From positions 1 through 64,000 of the forward strand of contig NZ_JAQWOO010000037.1 in the NCBI RefSeq assembly GCF_029245835.1: DNA of 64,000 bases, written 5' to 3'. Origin of the DNA: Algibacter sp. Lineage in GTDB: Bacteria; Bacteroidota; Bacteroidia; Flavobacteriales; Flavobacteriaceae. Position numbers and translations under genes: made by a program. Each line of letters opens with the position of its first letter. Position 1 is the stretch's first letter. The notes under the pieces are model-generated. The model did no database searches. It saw only the letters and a list, made by a program, of their open reading frames with translations, and was not told the DNA's origin. This document shows, piece by piece, positions 25,918-36,286 of the stretch.

Positions 25918-27186
25918 TTAATCGTATTTAAATTCTTCGTGAGTAATGGAGTAGTCTTCATTTAACAAAATGTTTTTTACAACTTTCCAAATATGATTGG
26001 CATCTGGAGGACAACCAGGAATGTAATAGTCAATTTTCACTATTTCATTACATGGATACACCTTGTTAAGTAGCTTAGGAATATCTTCATGATTAGGGAT
26101 AACATTGGCGCCTATTTCGCTGGTAAGACCATTAATATAGGCTTCTTCTAAACATTCTTTAAGTGGCACAAAATTTCTCATTGCTGGAATGCCACCCATA
26201 ATAGCACACTCACCAAAGGCAATAAGGATATCGCATTTTTTCCTAAATTCTTTTAAGACTTCAACGTTTTCTGAGTTTGCGCAGCCACCTTCAATTAGTC
26301 CAACATCACAACGCTTACTAAACTTTTTAATATCTGTTAAAGGTGATTTATTGAATTCCACAATTTCTAAAACATCAACAATATCAGTATCTATATCTAA
26401 AAGTGACATGTGGCAACCAAAACAACCTGCCAAAGATGTGGTAGCAACAATAAATTTATTATTTGCATCTTTTTTAACAAATCTTTCTTTAGGTTTTGCT
26501 TCTTTATCTTTACCAACTAAATCATATTTTCTATCCCCAAAAGGTTCATTATAAATCATGCCTTTAACCAAAATAGCTCCAACAGGACACAAATCCATAG
26601 CATGCATGGCTTCTGATTGAGATAGTTTTGCTTCTTCTTCATAATCAATTTGAACCCGTGTATTAATACCTCTTTTCACAAATGAAAAAACATCTTTTCC
26701 TTCATCTGTTTTAATGTCTTCAACACAACGCTTACAAAGAATACAGCGATTAGATTCCATAATCATACGATCTGAATTAAAATCCACAACCTTTTTGCTA
26801 TAAACATGGGGGAATCTGGTAACTGTTATGTTCATATCATAGGCCAGGTTTTGCAAATCGCAATTGCCACTTTTTTCGCAGGAAGGACAAAAATGATTAC
26901 CCTCAGCAAATAACATTTCTATTATAGCTTTTCTAGTATCTATAAGTTCTGGTGTATTAATTTCAACCTCAATCCCTTCATTAACTTTTGTGGTACAACT
27001 TGTTGTGGTTTTACCGTTTACAACTACGGTACAGATTCTACATGTTCCTAAAGCATGTTCTTGATTATGAAAATGACACAAGGTTGGTATATAGATTCCA
27101 TTTTCTTTTGCGGCATCTACCAAATTTTTACCTGCTTCCACTTGGTAATTATGGCCATCAATCTTAATATTGACTAGATTATTCAT
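25918..27186 (-). CDS. Fused HoxU-HoxY: diaphorase Fe-S subunit plus [NiFe]-hydrogenase small subunit
   Basis: N-terminal half: 2Fe-2S LCHFHNQEHALGTCRIC, HFCPSCEKSGNC, CILCKRC...LCPVGAI; C-terminal half: GCFGCHMSLLDID, GECAIMGG, IPGCPPDANHIW of hydrogenase small subunits. Confidence 0.93.
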   Translation of the reverse strand: MNNLVNIKIDGHNYQVEAGKNLVDAAKENGIYIPTLCHFHNQEHALGTCRICTVVVNGKTTTSCTTKVNEGIEVEINTPELIDTRKAIIEMLFAEGNHFCPSCEKSGNCDLQNLAYDMNITVTRFPHVYSKKVVDFNSDRMIMESNRCILCKRCVEDIKTDEGKDVFSFVKRGINTRVQIDYEEEAKLSQSEAMHAMDLCPVGAILVKGMIYNEPFGDRKYDLVGKDKEAKPKERFVKKDANNKFIVATTSLAGCFGCHMSLLDIDTDIVDVLEIVEFNKSPLTDIKKFSKRCDVGLIEGGCANSENVEVLKEFRKKCDILIAFGECAIMGGIPAMRNFVPLKECLEEAYINGLTSEIGANVIPNHEDIPKLLNKVYPCNEIVKIDYYIPGCPPDANHIWKVVKNILLNEDYSITHEEFKYD

Positions 27187-29002
27187 AGGTAGTTTCTATT
27201 TCGTGAATTATTTTGTCATAATCATCAACCGCTTTTTCTAAATTAAAAGCTTTGTTAATATCGCTTTCTGCTAACAGACACTTATTAAATTCTTCAGGAA
27301 ATTTTAACATCGCCGTCAATAAACAGTTTGTTGATGTTTTTCCTAGTCCGCACCTACTGGATTGTTTAATAATATTACTCCATTCTTTTATTTCATCTAA
27401 ATCATTTTTATCGGCATTACAGAGTTTTATTTTATGAAGTTTCCTGTTTAATAAGAAGTTGCCTGTTCTACAGGGTACGCATATGCCACATGATTCTGCT
27501 ACAAAAAAGTCTGTAATATTTTGTAGAATAGGCAAGAGGTCTCTTGTTTTATCAAAAACCATAAAAGCACCACCACTTCTTAATCCTACCGCGCTCATTT
27601 TACGTGCATATTCAATAGGGTCATTTATTTGAAATTGGATATGTTCTGCTAACAAATTTTCACCAGATATTTCCCTGTCGAAATCATGAGATGATAAACA
27701 CTCTCCTGAAAAACCATTATATAAAATGAAATGAGGATCTTTAGCTTCTATCAAGTCTAAAAAATCTTTTAACTTCATGCCCCATTCTATTTCATAAATA
27801 CCGGGTTTATTACAGTCGCCAGAAACACTCATGAGTTTTGTACCGGGTGTTGCTTTAGTACCAATTGCCAAATATTTATCTACTCCCATTTCTAGAATTC
27901 TTGGAACCGCACAAAGGGTTTCAACATTATTTACAACGGTAGGTTTTCCTAAATATCCTTTTTCTACAGGGAAATACTCTTTTGTAGTGGGCTCGCCCCT
28001 TTTACCTTCCATAGATGCGATAAGTGCGGTTTCTTCACCACATACATAAGCTCCTGCACCCATGTAAATATTCAAATTGAAATTAAATCCCTCAATACCA
28101 AGAATATTTTCCCCTAGTAATCCTTTTTTAAGGAACTCCTTAATAGTTTTTTCTAGCTTATCTTTTAAATAAAAATACTCTGCCCTTAAATAAATAGTAC
28201 CTTCTGTAGCTCCAACAGCATAACCAGCAATAGCCATACCCTCAATCAGCAAGCCTGGGAGTATATTCATTAAAACACGGTCTTTAAAAGTGCCTGGTTC
28301 GCCTTCATCAGCATTACAAATAATATATTTTTGGTCCGCTTTATTATCTCTACAAAATTCCCATTTTAAACCTGTTGGAAAAAAGGCGCCTCCTCTTCCA
28401 GATAGTTTGGATGCTTTTACCAAATCGATAACACCATCTGGTTCAATGCCTATTATTTTTTTTAATGCATCCCCTTGTTTATATGGCTTAAAAAACACTG
28501 TTTTGTTTTCTTCAGGTGTATATTGAATATTATTTTCGGGAAAATCACTTAAGGATTCTAAAGATTCACCTTGCCGTAATTTTAAGATTAAGATTTTTAC
28601 TTTTTCTGGGGTAAGATTTGTAAAAGCTTTAAAATTAATTAATGCAGATGTTTCTTGGTCGCTCAACCCGATACAAGACGTTTCAAATAAGCCAAACAAC
28701 TCATCTTTTGTAACATGCCCTGTTTTTACACCAATTTCAGTTTCAAATGATTTTTTCACCCGATCGAAATCTTTGTGTTTTGAAACAATGGAATTGTTCA
28801 AATAAATGGTGTATTTACCCGCATGTTTACGATGATAGAAATGATAAAAGGAAATAACACCTTCTAATTCCATTCTTGAGATGTTAAATACTTTTGAAAT
28901 TTTAGTCATGTCATCATGACTTATGTACCTTCTTTTTTTTTGAATATCCCACAAGATATTCATCAGCGAGGATTTTTGTAGAGTGCTTTCTTTAGTATCC
29001 AT
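27179..29002 (-). CDS. hoxF: Fused HoxE-HoxF: NADH-dehydrogenase-type diaphorase subunit (FMN/NAD, 4Fe-4S)
   Basis: NuoE-like N-terminal fold, then NuoF: GRGGAFFPTGLKWEFCR, GAGAYVCGEETALIASMEGKRGEP, SCGICVPCRTG; start set to MDTKES at 29002 rather than ORF start 29062. Confidence 0.93.
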   Translation of the reverse strand: MDTKESTLQKSSLMNILWDIQKKRRYISHDDMTKISKVFNISRMELEGVISFYHFYHRKHAGKYTIYLNNSIVSKHKDFDRVKKSFETEIGVKTGHVTKDELFGLFETSCIGLSDQETSALINFKAFTNLTPEKVKILILKLRQGESLESLSDFPENNIQYTPEENKTVFFKPYKQGDALKKIIGIEPDGVIDLVKASKLSGRGGAFFPTGLKWEFCRDNKADQKYIICNADEGEPGTFKDRVLMNILPGLLIEGMAIAGYAVGATEGTIYLRAEYFYLKDKLEKTIKEFLKKGLLGENILGIEGFNFNLNIYMGAGAYVCGEETALIASMEGKRGEPTTKEYFPVEKGYLGKPTVVNNVETLCAVPRILEMGVDKYLAIGTKATPGTKLMSVSGDCNKPGIYEIEWGMKLKDFLDLIEAKDPHFILYNGFSGECLSSHDFDREISGENLLAEHIQFQINDPIEYARKMSAVGLRSGGAFMVFDKTRDLLPILQNITDFFVAESCGICVPCRTGNFLLNRKLHKIKLCNADKNDLDEIKEWSNIIKQSSRCGLGKTSTNCLLTAMLKFPEEFNKCLLAESDINKAFNLEKAVDDYDKIIHEIETTYE

Positions 29003-29159
29003 AGTAAAGAAAAAATGATTTGCAACTAAATTAACACTCTTATAGCACTTAAAAAATGACATTTATCATTTACAGCCTGATTATTAGATCTTTATCTTTT
29101 GTTTAAATTCACAGGGTTATTGAAGATAAAAATGCTGATTTTTTAGTCATTTAATAACG

Positions 29160-29504
29160 TTACTGCAAAACCTCTAATGCTTTTACTATCAACTCTTTGC
29201 CTTTTATAATAGCCTTTAAAAAGCTATTGCAGTTTGGACACGCATCATAAACTTGTTTTAATTCAAAAATGGTATTACAACCACTACATTTTGCCTCTCC
29301 TTTTATTATATGTATTTTTTTAGATGCATGCTCCAAAACAGTGCCTTCAACGGCCAAAGTCCAAACAAATTCTAAAGCGTCCACCTCTATCCCTGATAAA
29401 GTACCTATTTCAAGTTCTATGGACTCCACTTTATTGGCCTTTGCCTTAGCTGTTTCTTTTTCAGCTATATCAACTATTCCCATTGCTATACTCAGCTCAT
29501 GCAT
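29160..29504 (-). CDS. hypA: Hydrogenase nickel incorporation protein HypA
   Basis: MHELSIAMGIVDIAE; zinc motif CSGCN...CPNCN. Confidence 0.95.
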   Translation of the reverse strand: MHELSIAMGIVDIAEKETAKAKANKVESIELEIGTLSGIEVDALEFVWTLAVEGTVLEHASKKIHIIKGEAKCSGCNTIFELKQVYDACPNCNSFLKAIIKGKELIVKALEVLQ

Positions 29505-29623
29505 AGTGATTTCATTTTTAATTATAACAATAATAAATAAATATTAAAGATTTTCTTATGACCTAAATCATGTTTATATTTTAAAAAGTCAGGTAACTTT
29601 ATAAGGTGTATTAAGCAGTATTT

Positions 29624-31888
29624 TTGATGCAAAAAACCTATAGAATTTCTTTTTCAGGACAAGTACAAGGTGTTGGCTTTCGCCCGTATGTTTATGCATT
29701 AGCTTTAGATTTTTTATTAACCGGAACGGTTTCCAATAACGAAGAAGGTGTTATTATTTTTGTGTCTGGTTTTGAAAAAGACATCTTTCATTTTTTTAAA
29801 AAAATAATCCAATCTCCGCCTCCTGTTTCCAGAATTAAAGACAGTCATATCCATCAAATTGAATATCGCATTTTTGATGAATTTAAAATCATTCCATCTA
29901 AAAAAAGTGGTCGATTAAATTTACCCTTAACACCAGATTTCGCCATTTGTGAAGAATGTAAGAACGACATACAAAACCCTAAAAACAGACGTTATAATTA
30001 CCCGTTTACAACCTGTGTGAATTGTGGTCCACGTTGGGCAATTACAGAAACATTTCCATTTGAAAGAAACCATACAAGTATAGATAAATTTCCTATGTGC
30101 GAAGCATGCTTTAAGGAATACACCAATCTTTCAGACAGACGGTTTCATTCTCAAACAAATACTTGTGAAACTTGTGGAATTGACTTGGTTTTAGTTGATC
30201 ATTCAGGAAAGAAATTAAAAACATCAAAGCATACATTATTTAAGAAAGTTGCCAATCTTTTATCTAAAGGAAAGATTATTGCTATAAAAAATACCAGTGG
30301 CTATCTATTATGTTGCAATGCGGAAAACGGAAAGGTTGTTCAGCAATTAAGAGATAAAAAAAACAGACCGAATAAGCCGTTTGCGATTTTATATCCTTCG
30401 TTGAATCATTTAAATAAGGAGTTACAAGTAGAAAAGGTTCACGTTAAATCTTTAACTTCAACGGAAAGACCCATCACTATCATGTCTTTAAATGATTATA
30501 AAGGACATATTGATTTAGACAAAGTGGCACCAGAACTCAATCAGTTAGGGGTCATGTTACCCTATTCTGGAATTTTACAATTGTTAGCCAACGCATTGAG
30601 CTTTCCAATAGTTGCTACCAGTGGAAACATCCATGGTTCTCCAATTATTAGTGAGAATGATGAGGCATTTGATAAATTAAAAAATGTAGCTGACTATTTT
30701 CTTCAACATCATTTAAAAATTACGCATCCTCAAGACGATTCGGTTGTTAAGTTCAGTACGAAATTTCAAGAGAAAGTATTATTCCGTCGCTCACGAGGTT
30801 ATGCACCAAATTATTTTAATGCCTCCATAAAATCAGAAAAGAAAATAATGACTCTTGGAGCACATTTAAAAAGCAATATTGCATACTATCCTAATGCGTT
30901 TTTATATATCAGTCAATATTTAGGTAACCTCGACAACTTTCATGTTTACGAGCGTTTTACTAAAACAATTCAAAATTTCATTACGCTTTTCGAGCAACAA
31001 CCAAATGTGCTGTTAGTAGATAGTCATCCAACCTATCAGAGTACTTTATATGGAACTGAATTAGCACAGAAATATAAAACAGAATTACATAAAATTCAGC
31101 ATCACAAAGCACATTTTGCATCGGTTTTAGGTGAACATGATTTATTTGATTCAAATGAAAAAATATTAGGAGTTATTTGGGACGGCACTGGTTATGGAGA
31201 TGATGGACAAATATGGGGAGGCGAATTTTTTGATTATCAAGCCCATAAAATGGAAAGGGTTTCACATTTTGATTATTTTAATTGGATAGCTTCTGATAAA
31301 ATGTCAAAAGAACCAAGATTATCTTTACTATCATTAGTCAATGACGACATGCAATCTGTATTGGAAGATAAATTCTCATCCAAAGAATTGAAAATCTACC
31401 AATCATTAAAACAAAAAAACAAACTAAAAACATCATCTATTGGAAGGTTGTTTGATGCAGTCGCGTCATTATTAAATATTTGCGATATCAATACCTATGA
31501 AGGAGAAGCAGCGATATTGCTAGAAAATTACTTAACCGACTATAATTTAGATGATTGTAAATTATACAGTTCCGTTTTATATGATAATTCAGTTCCTACT
31601 GAAACATTGCTTTTCAATTTATATTCTGATTTTAAGAATGGAAATTCTAAAACGCAAGTGATTGCCAATTTTCTATTCACTTTAGCATCCATAATATTTC
31701 AAATGGCAAAGAATCAGAATATCAAACATATTGCTTTTAGTGGTGGCGTATTTCAAAACACGACCTTAATAGATATGATAAATGTCTTGTCTCAAAACCA
31801 ATATAAGTTGTATTTTAACAAAGATTTACCACCTAACGACGAAAACATTTCGTTTGGACAAATCATGTATTACACAAATTGTAAATGA
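29624..31888 (+). CDS. hypF: Carbamoyltransferase HypF
   Basis: Acylphosphatase domain [15 protein letters not shown], zinc fingers [29 protein letters not shown], YrdC domain, [13 protein letters not shown]. Confidence 0.96.
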   Translation: MMQKTYRISFSGQVQGVGFRPYVYALALDFLLTGTVSNNEEGVIIFVSGFEKDIFHFFKKIIQSPPPVSRIKDSHIHQIEYRIFDEFKIIPSKKSGRLNLPLTPDFAICEECKNDIQNPKNRRYNYPFTTCVNCGPRWAITETFPFERNHTSIDKFPMCEACFKEYTNLSDRRFHSQTNTCETCGIDLVLVDHSGKKLKTSKHTLFKKVANLLSKGKIIAIKNTSGYLLCCNAENGKVVQQLRDKKNRPNKPFAILYPSLNHLNKELQVEKVHVKSLTSTERPITIMSLNDYKGHIDLDKVAPELNQLGVMLPYSGILQLLANALSFPIVATSGNIHGSPIISENDEAFDKLKNVADYFLQHHLKITHPQDDSVVKFSTKFQEKVLFRRSRGYAPNYFNASIKSEKKIMTLGAHLKSNIAYYPNAFLYISQYLGNLDNFHVYERFTKTIQNFITLFEQQPNVLLVDSHPTYQSTLYGTELAQKYKTELHKIQHHKAHFASVLGEHDLFDSNEKILGVIWDGTGYGDDGQIWGGEFFDYQAHKMERVSHFDYFNWIASDKMSKEPRLSLLSLVNDDMQSVLEDKFSSKELKIYQSLKQKNKLKTSSIGRLFDAVASLLNICDINTYEGEAAILLENYLTDYNLDDCKLYSSVLYDNSVPTETLLFNLYSDFKNGNSKTQVIANFLFTLASIIFQMAKNQNIKHIAFSGGVFQNTTLIDMINVLSQNQYKLYFNKDLPPNDENISFGQIMYYTNCK

Positions 31889-32973
31889 AGTATTTAACCG
31901 AATATAGAAATTTAGAAGCCACCAAAAAGTATTTGAAACTTATTGATAAAACCATTACAAAAAAATGGAATATCATGGAGGTTTGTGGTGGACAAACACA
32001 TGGATTGGTTAAGAACGGGATTCTTGAATTGTTGCCAGACAAAGTCCAAATGATTCATGGTCCAGGTTGTCCTGTTTGTGTCACACCATTAAATTTAATT
32101 GATAAAGCTATTGAGCTTCTTGAAAACGGCGTTATTATTTGTTCATTTGGAGACATGATTCGTGTTCCAGGAAGCACAAAAAGCTTGTTGGAAGCTAAAG
32201 CAGAAGGCGGTGATTTACGCATTTTATATTCACCAATTGAAGCGGTGAAAATCGCTAGAAATAATCCAGATAAGGAAGTCGTTTTTTTTGCAGTTGGTTT
32301 TGAAACCACGGCGCCAGCTAATGCATTGTCTGTGTTGCATGCTCAAAAAGAAGGCTTAAAAAATTACTCTATTTTAGTCTCCCATGTATTGGTGCCTCCA
32401 GCAATGGAAGCTATTTTAGATGATGAATTTTGTAATATTGATGCTTTTTTAGGAGCTGGACACGTATGTGCCATAATGGGTTATAAAGCATATTATCCGT
32501 TAGCCGAAAAATATAAAATCCCAATTGTTATCACAGGCTTTGAACCCGTGGATTTAGCACAAGGTATTTACATGGCAGTTAAACAGTTAGAAGAAGGTCT
32601 TCATGTTGTTGAAAATCAATATTCCAGAGCTGTTAAGGAAGAAGGCAATGTTGCTGCAATTAATGTGATAAATCAAGTTTTTGAAGTTGGCAACAGAGAG
32701 TGGCGAGGTATTGGAGAAATACCTAATAGTGGTTATGTTTTAACACCAGAATTTAAGGCCTTTGATGCGGAGTTAAAGTTCGGAATCAGTTATATAAAGG
32801 TTCTAGAAAACCCCGATTGTATTGCAGGTGAGATTTTACGGGGCATTAAAAAACCCAATGAATGCAGTCAGTTTGGTAAAGTTTGTAATCCTTCAAATCC
32901 TTTGGGAGCGCCAATGGTATCTTCAGAGGGAGCTTGTGCCGCTTATTATCACTTTTCAAATAATTTAGAATAA
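31885..32973 (+). CDS. hypD: Hydrogenase formation protein HypD
   Basis: [37 protein letters not shown]. Confidence 0.97.
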   Translation: MKYLTEYRNLEATKKYLKLIDKTITKKWNIMEVCGGQTHGLVKNGILELLPDKVQMIHGPGCPVCVTPLNLIDKAIELLENGVIICSFGDMIRVPGSTKSLLEAKAEGGDLRILYSPIEAVKIARNNPDKEVVFFAVGFETTAPANALSVLHAQKEGLKNYSILVSHVLVPPAMEAILDDEFCNIDAFLGAGHVCAIMGYKAYYPLAEKYKIPIVITGFEPVDLAQGIYMAVKQLEEGLHVVENQYSRAVKEEGNVAAINVINQVFEVGNREWRGIGEIPNSGYVLTPEFKAFDAELKFGISYIKVLENPDCIAGEILRGIKKPNECSQFGKVCNPSNPLGAPMVSSEGACAAYYHFSNNLE

Positions 32974-33999
32974 ATGAATAAAGAAGAACTAGGTTTTGAT
33001 ACTATTAATTTGGGACATGGCAGTGGGGGTTTAATGACTAGAGACTTGTTGGATAAAATTATTTTCAAAACATTCAGCAATCCATTTTTAGACCAAAAAC
33101 ACGATGGTTCTATTGTTAAATTCAATGGACCGACAGCGATTTCAACAGATAGCTTTGTGGTGTCTCCAGTATTCTTTAAAGGCGGAAACATAGGTAGCTT
33201 AGCAGTGCATGGAACGGTTAACGATGTTGCTATGTGTGGCGCTATTCCAAAGTATTTAACATTAGCATTTATAGTTGAAGAAGGATTAAAAATTGAAGAC
33301 TTTATTGCCATTGTAGCATCTATAAAAGAAGCTGCAGACAAATGTGGTGTTCAAATAATAACAGGTGACACTAAAGTTGTGGAACGTGGAAAAGGTGATA
33401 AAATTTTCATTAACACAACAGGTTTTGGGGAAGTGAATCCAAAAGCGAATATTTCAACTGATAATATTAAAGTAGGTGATAAGATTATTGTAAACGGATT
33501 TGTTGCACAACACGGAATGGCCATCATGTCTCAACGAGAAGGCTTGGAGTTTGAATCGACTATAGAAAGTGATTCAACTAATTTAAACTTCCTAGTGAAT
33601 GATTTGATTGACGCATTCGGAGATAAAATTCATTTGTTTAGAGACCCTACTAGAGGAGGCATAGCTAGTGTATTGTCTGAAATTTCTAAGGACATAAATA
33701 AAGGCATCACTATTCACGAAGATAAAATTCCATTGGAAAAACAAGTTGCAGCAGCATGCGAAATTCTTGGATTGGATCCGTTATATGTTGCTAACGAAGG
33801 GCTGTTTATAGCAATTATTGACTCGGAAATTGCAGATGCGGTTTTGGAACAAATGATAAAAGATGAAAAAGGCATAAATTCAGCATGTATTGGTGAAATT
33901 ACAGAAGTGCATCCCTCTAAAGTTGTAATGCATAGTTCAGTAGGTGGTAAGCGAATTATAAGTCCATTAATTGGCGAGCAATTACCGAGGATTTGCTAA
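32974..33999 (+). CDS. hypE: Hydrogenase maturation protein HypE
   Basis: LGHGSGGLMTRDLL N-terminus, FRDPTRGGIASVL, C-terminal GEQLPRIC. Confidence 0.97.
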   Translation: MNKEELGFDTINLGHGSGGLMTRDLLDKIIFKTFSNPFLDQKHDGSIVKFNGPTAISTDSFVVSPVFFKGGNIGSLAVHGTVNDVAMCGAIPKYLTLAFIVEEGLKIEDFIAIVASIKEAADKCGVQIITGDTKVVERGKGDKIFINTTGFGEVNPKANISTDNIKVGDKIIVNGFVAQHGMAIMSQREGLEFESTIESDSTNLNFLVNDLIDAFGDKIHLFRDPTRGGIASVLSEISKDINKGITIHEDKIPLEKQVAAACEILGLDPLYVANEGLFIAIIDSEIADAVLEQMIKDEKGINSACIGEITEVHPSKVVMHSSVGGKRIISPLIGEQLPRIC

Positions 34000-34700
34000 G
34001 TACTAAACATCCAGTAAATACCAATAATTATTGCAAAAAGTCCGCCTGATAAACGAATGCCTTTAAATAACGCATCATTATGTTCGTTCCTGCTATATGA
34101 TGAGATTTTGCCAATTACCAATGTAAAAGTGGTCATAGCGATTATGATTCCTAAACTAAATCCGAATATATATAAAACAGAATCTATTTGACTAGCAAAA
34201 CTTGCGACAGGTATAAATAATAAAAAGTGTGCAATTCCTGCTAAACCATGCAAAAAACCAATAGAAAGTGAAGCCAAATTGCTTTGTTTTAAATCTTTAG
34301 GATGCTTATGATGATGACTGCTTTCATGGGAATGATCATGTTTATGTTTGTGAATTATTGGTGAATTTTCATTGTGAACATGTAGATGTTTATGCGTTCT
34401 TTCCTGACTAAACAACTTATAAAAAGACCAAACACCTATAAATATCAATACTAATCCAACTAATTGTTCGCTGTAATTTGATATTTCTTCAACAGGAATT
34501 ACTTCTCTGAAAATCAAAAATAAAACGCCTATTAAAACCATTCCCAACAAATGACCAATACCCCAAAAGAGTCCAATTTTCCATGCACTTTTTTTAGATT
34601 CAATAGCAAAGGGAATAACTGCAGCTAAATGATCTGGCCCCGTAATTACGTGTAATATAGACGCCATTAGAGCTGCAATAAACGGAAATGAAATACCCAA
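33996..34700 (-). CDS. Nickel/cobalt transporter-like membrane protein with His-rich loop
   Basis: HVITGPDHLAAVIPFAIESKK; His-rich loop HKHKHDHSHESSHHHKH; HGLAGIAHFLLFIP; multiple TM helices; sits beside hyp genes; TTG start. Confidence 0.8.
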   Translation of the reverse strand: MGISFPFIAALMASILHVITGPDHLAAVIPFAIESKKSAWKIGLFWGIGHLLGMVLIGVLFLIFREVIPVEEISNYSEQLVGLVLIFIGVWSFYKLFSQERTHKHLHVHNENSPIIHKHKHDHSHESSHHHKHPKDLKQSNLASLSIGFLHGLAGIAHFLLFIPVASFASQIDSVLYIFGFSLGIIIAMTTFTLVIGKISSYSRNEHNDALFKGIRLSGGLFAIIIGIYWMFST

Positions 34701-34981
34701 AATTTTTAAATTAAAATGGCAATAATATTTAAAGTACTAATTTATTTATTATGAAGTCATTATTTGATGACTTCAGTCATGTTTATAAAAGCTATAGTTA
34801 TTTCTTTTAAGACTTATTAGCTTAATCAAGCGTTTAAATATCTATATAAGCTTGATACTTAACAGAAGATATTCAAAATAAAATAGTAGTGATTTATCAG
34901 GAAATAATGGACTAAAAAAAATAATGTCGGGCTCTGACACGCAATTCAACTAGTTAATAAAACTTTTAAATAAGTTTCCGT

Positions 34982-35377
34982 TTACCCAAAATCAACTGCA
35001 ATAACCTTTGCTTGTGTAGCTTCCCTTAATAATCCCGCCATTTTATTATAGGTATAGCTATTCGCTAAAGTCCCATGTAACAATAACACTTTTTTATTAG
35101 AGTCATACTGATATTTTTGTCCATGAATTTGAATCCCATCTCTCTTTTTAAACTTTAAAACAGCTGATGTATTAGGTTGCTCAAAACCCATATCTGCAAT
35201 GGTTTTGTTATCCATATTTGGAACAAATGCAGATTTAAATTCTGGATTGGAAAAATCAATCATTTTTATGGCTTCATTAACTACTCGAATGCTATCGGTA
35301 TTTTGTTGAGCATAAATAGTCGAATTGAAAATAATTAAAATAATAAGTAATACTATTAATCTTGTTAGATGTATCAT
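34982..35377 (-). pseudogene. Truncated alpha/beta hydrolase (N-terminal part only)
   Basis: Signal peptide then KVLLLHGTLANSYTYNKMAGLLREATQAKVIAVDFG followed by a stop; nucleophile elbow and catalytic C-terminal region absent. Confidence 0.65.
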
Positions 35378-35406
35378 AACATTCGTTTTTGATTGATGAC
35401 ATTTTA

Positions 35407-36249
35407 TTAAGCTAAAACCTTAGGATTCCAAACTCCTGTTGCAGCGGTTTCTTTAACATAGTCTGAAAAATCTTTTGGCTTCCTGCCTAATACAAGCTCT
35501 ATATCATTAGTAATTTCAGAATTGGTTGGATTACCTAGAACTTCAGAGAATAAATATTCAATTAACCAAACAAAATCATCCGGTACGCCCTGTTGCTTCA
35601 TTACGTTTACGTAAGCTGGTAAAGCAATTGGAGTGAAAGCGATATCTCTGCTAGTAACCTCAGATATTTCTTCAACAACGTCTTTAAAAGTGAGTGATCT
35701 TGGTCCTGTTAGTTGATAGGTTTTTCCGTTGTGTTCATCATTTAATAAGGTGACAACAGCAACGTCGGCAATATCATCTGTATCCACATAAGGGACTTTG
35801 ACACCTGCCTGTGGTAAGGCGACAAATCCTTCTAGTATGGGCTCTAGGAAAAAGCTCTCACTAAAATTTTGATTAAACCAACTGGCACGAACAATCGTAT
35901 AGTCTAATCCTGAATGCATAACCACTTGCTCACAAAGCTCAGCTTCTCTTTCTCCTTTTCCTGATAGCAATACCATTTTTTTTACATCACATCGTTTTGC
36001 TTGCTTCGTAAGCTCTTCTATGGCTTCTAAGGCTCCTGGCACTGCTAAATCGGGTTGGAAAGTGATGTATACTTTATCCATACCTTGCATAGCTTCCGTC
36101 CATGTTTCTGGGTTATCCCAATCAAATGCTGGTGATGCGGATCTAGAACCAATTCTAACGTTGTGTCCTAATGCTATTAATTTACTTGCTACTTTGCGAC
36201 CCGTTTTTCCCGTTCCGCCAATGACTAAAATGTTACTTTTGTTTTTCAT
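35407..36249 (-). CDS. NmrA-like / SDR-type NAD(P)-binding protein
   Basis: ILVIGGTGKTGRKVASKLIALGHNVR; YTIVRASWFNQNFSE. Confidence 0.85.
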   Translation of the reverse strand: MKNKSNILVIGGTGKTGRKVASKLIALGHNVRIGSRSASPAFDWDNPETWTEAMQGMDKVYITFQPDLAVPGALEAIEELTKQAKRCDVKKMVLLSGKGEREAELCEQVVMHSGLDYTIVRASWFNQNFSESFFLEPILEGFVALPQAGVKVPYVDTDDIADVAVVTLLNDEHNGKTYQLTGPRSLTFKDVVEEISEVTSRDIAFTPIALPAYVNVMKQQGVPDDFVWLIEYLFSEVLGNPTNSEITNDIELVLGRKPKDFSDYVKETAATGVWNPKVLA

Positions 36250-36286
36250 GATTTATATATTTATATGATTTGATTATGTTATGTTA

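Noticed and set aside
26189-26554. 121-aa plus-strand ORF over hoxUY
   Set aside because: Antisense to conserved Fe-S cysteine motifs; no family resemblance
29269-29547. 92-aa plus-strand ORF
   Set aside because: Antisense to hypA, whose start and zinc motifs are clear
32949-33341. 130-aa minus-strand ORF over hypE
   Set aside because: Antisense to HypE, which has a complete family signature
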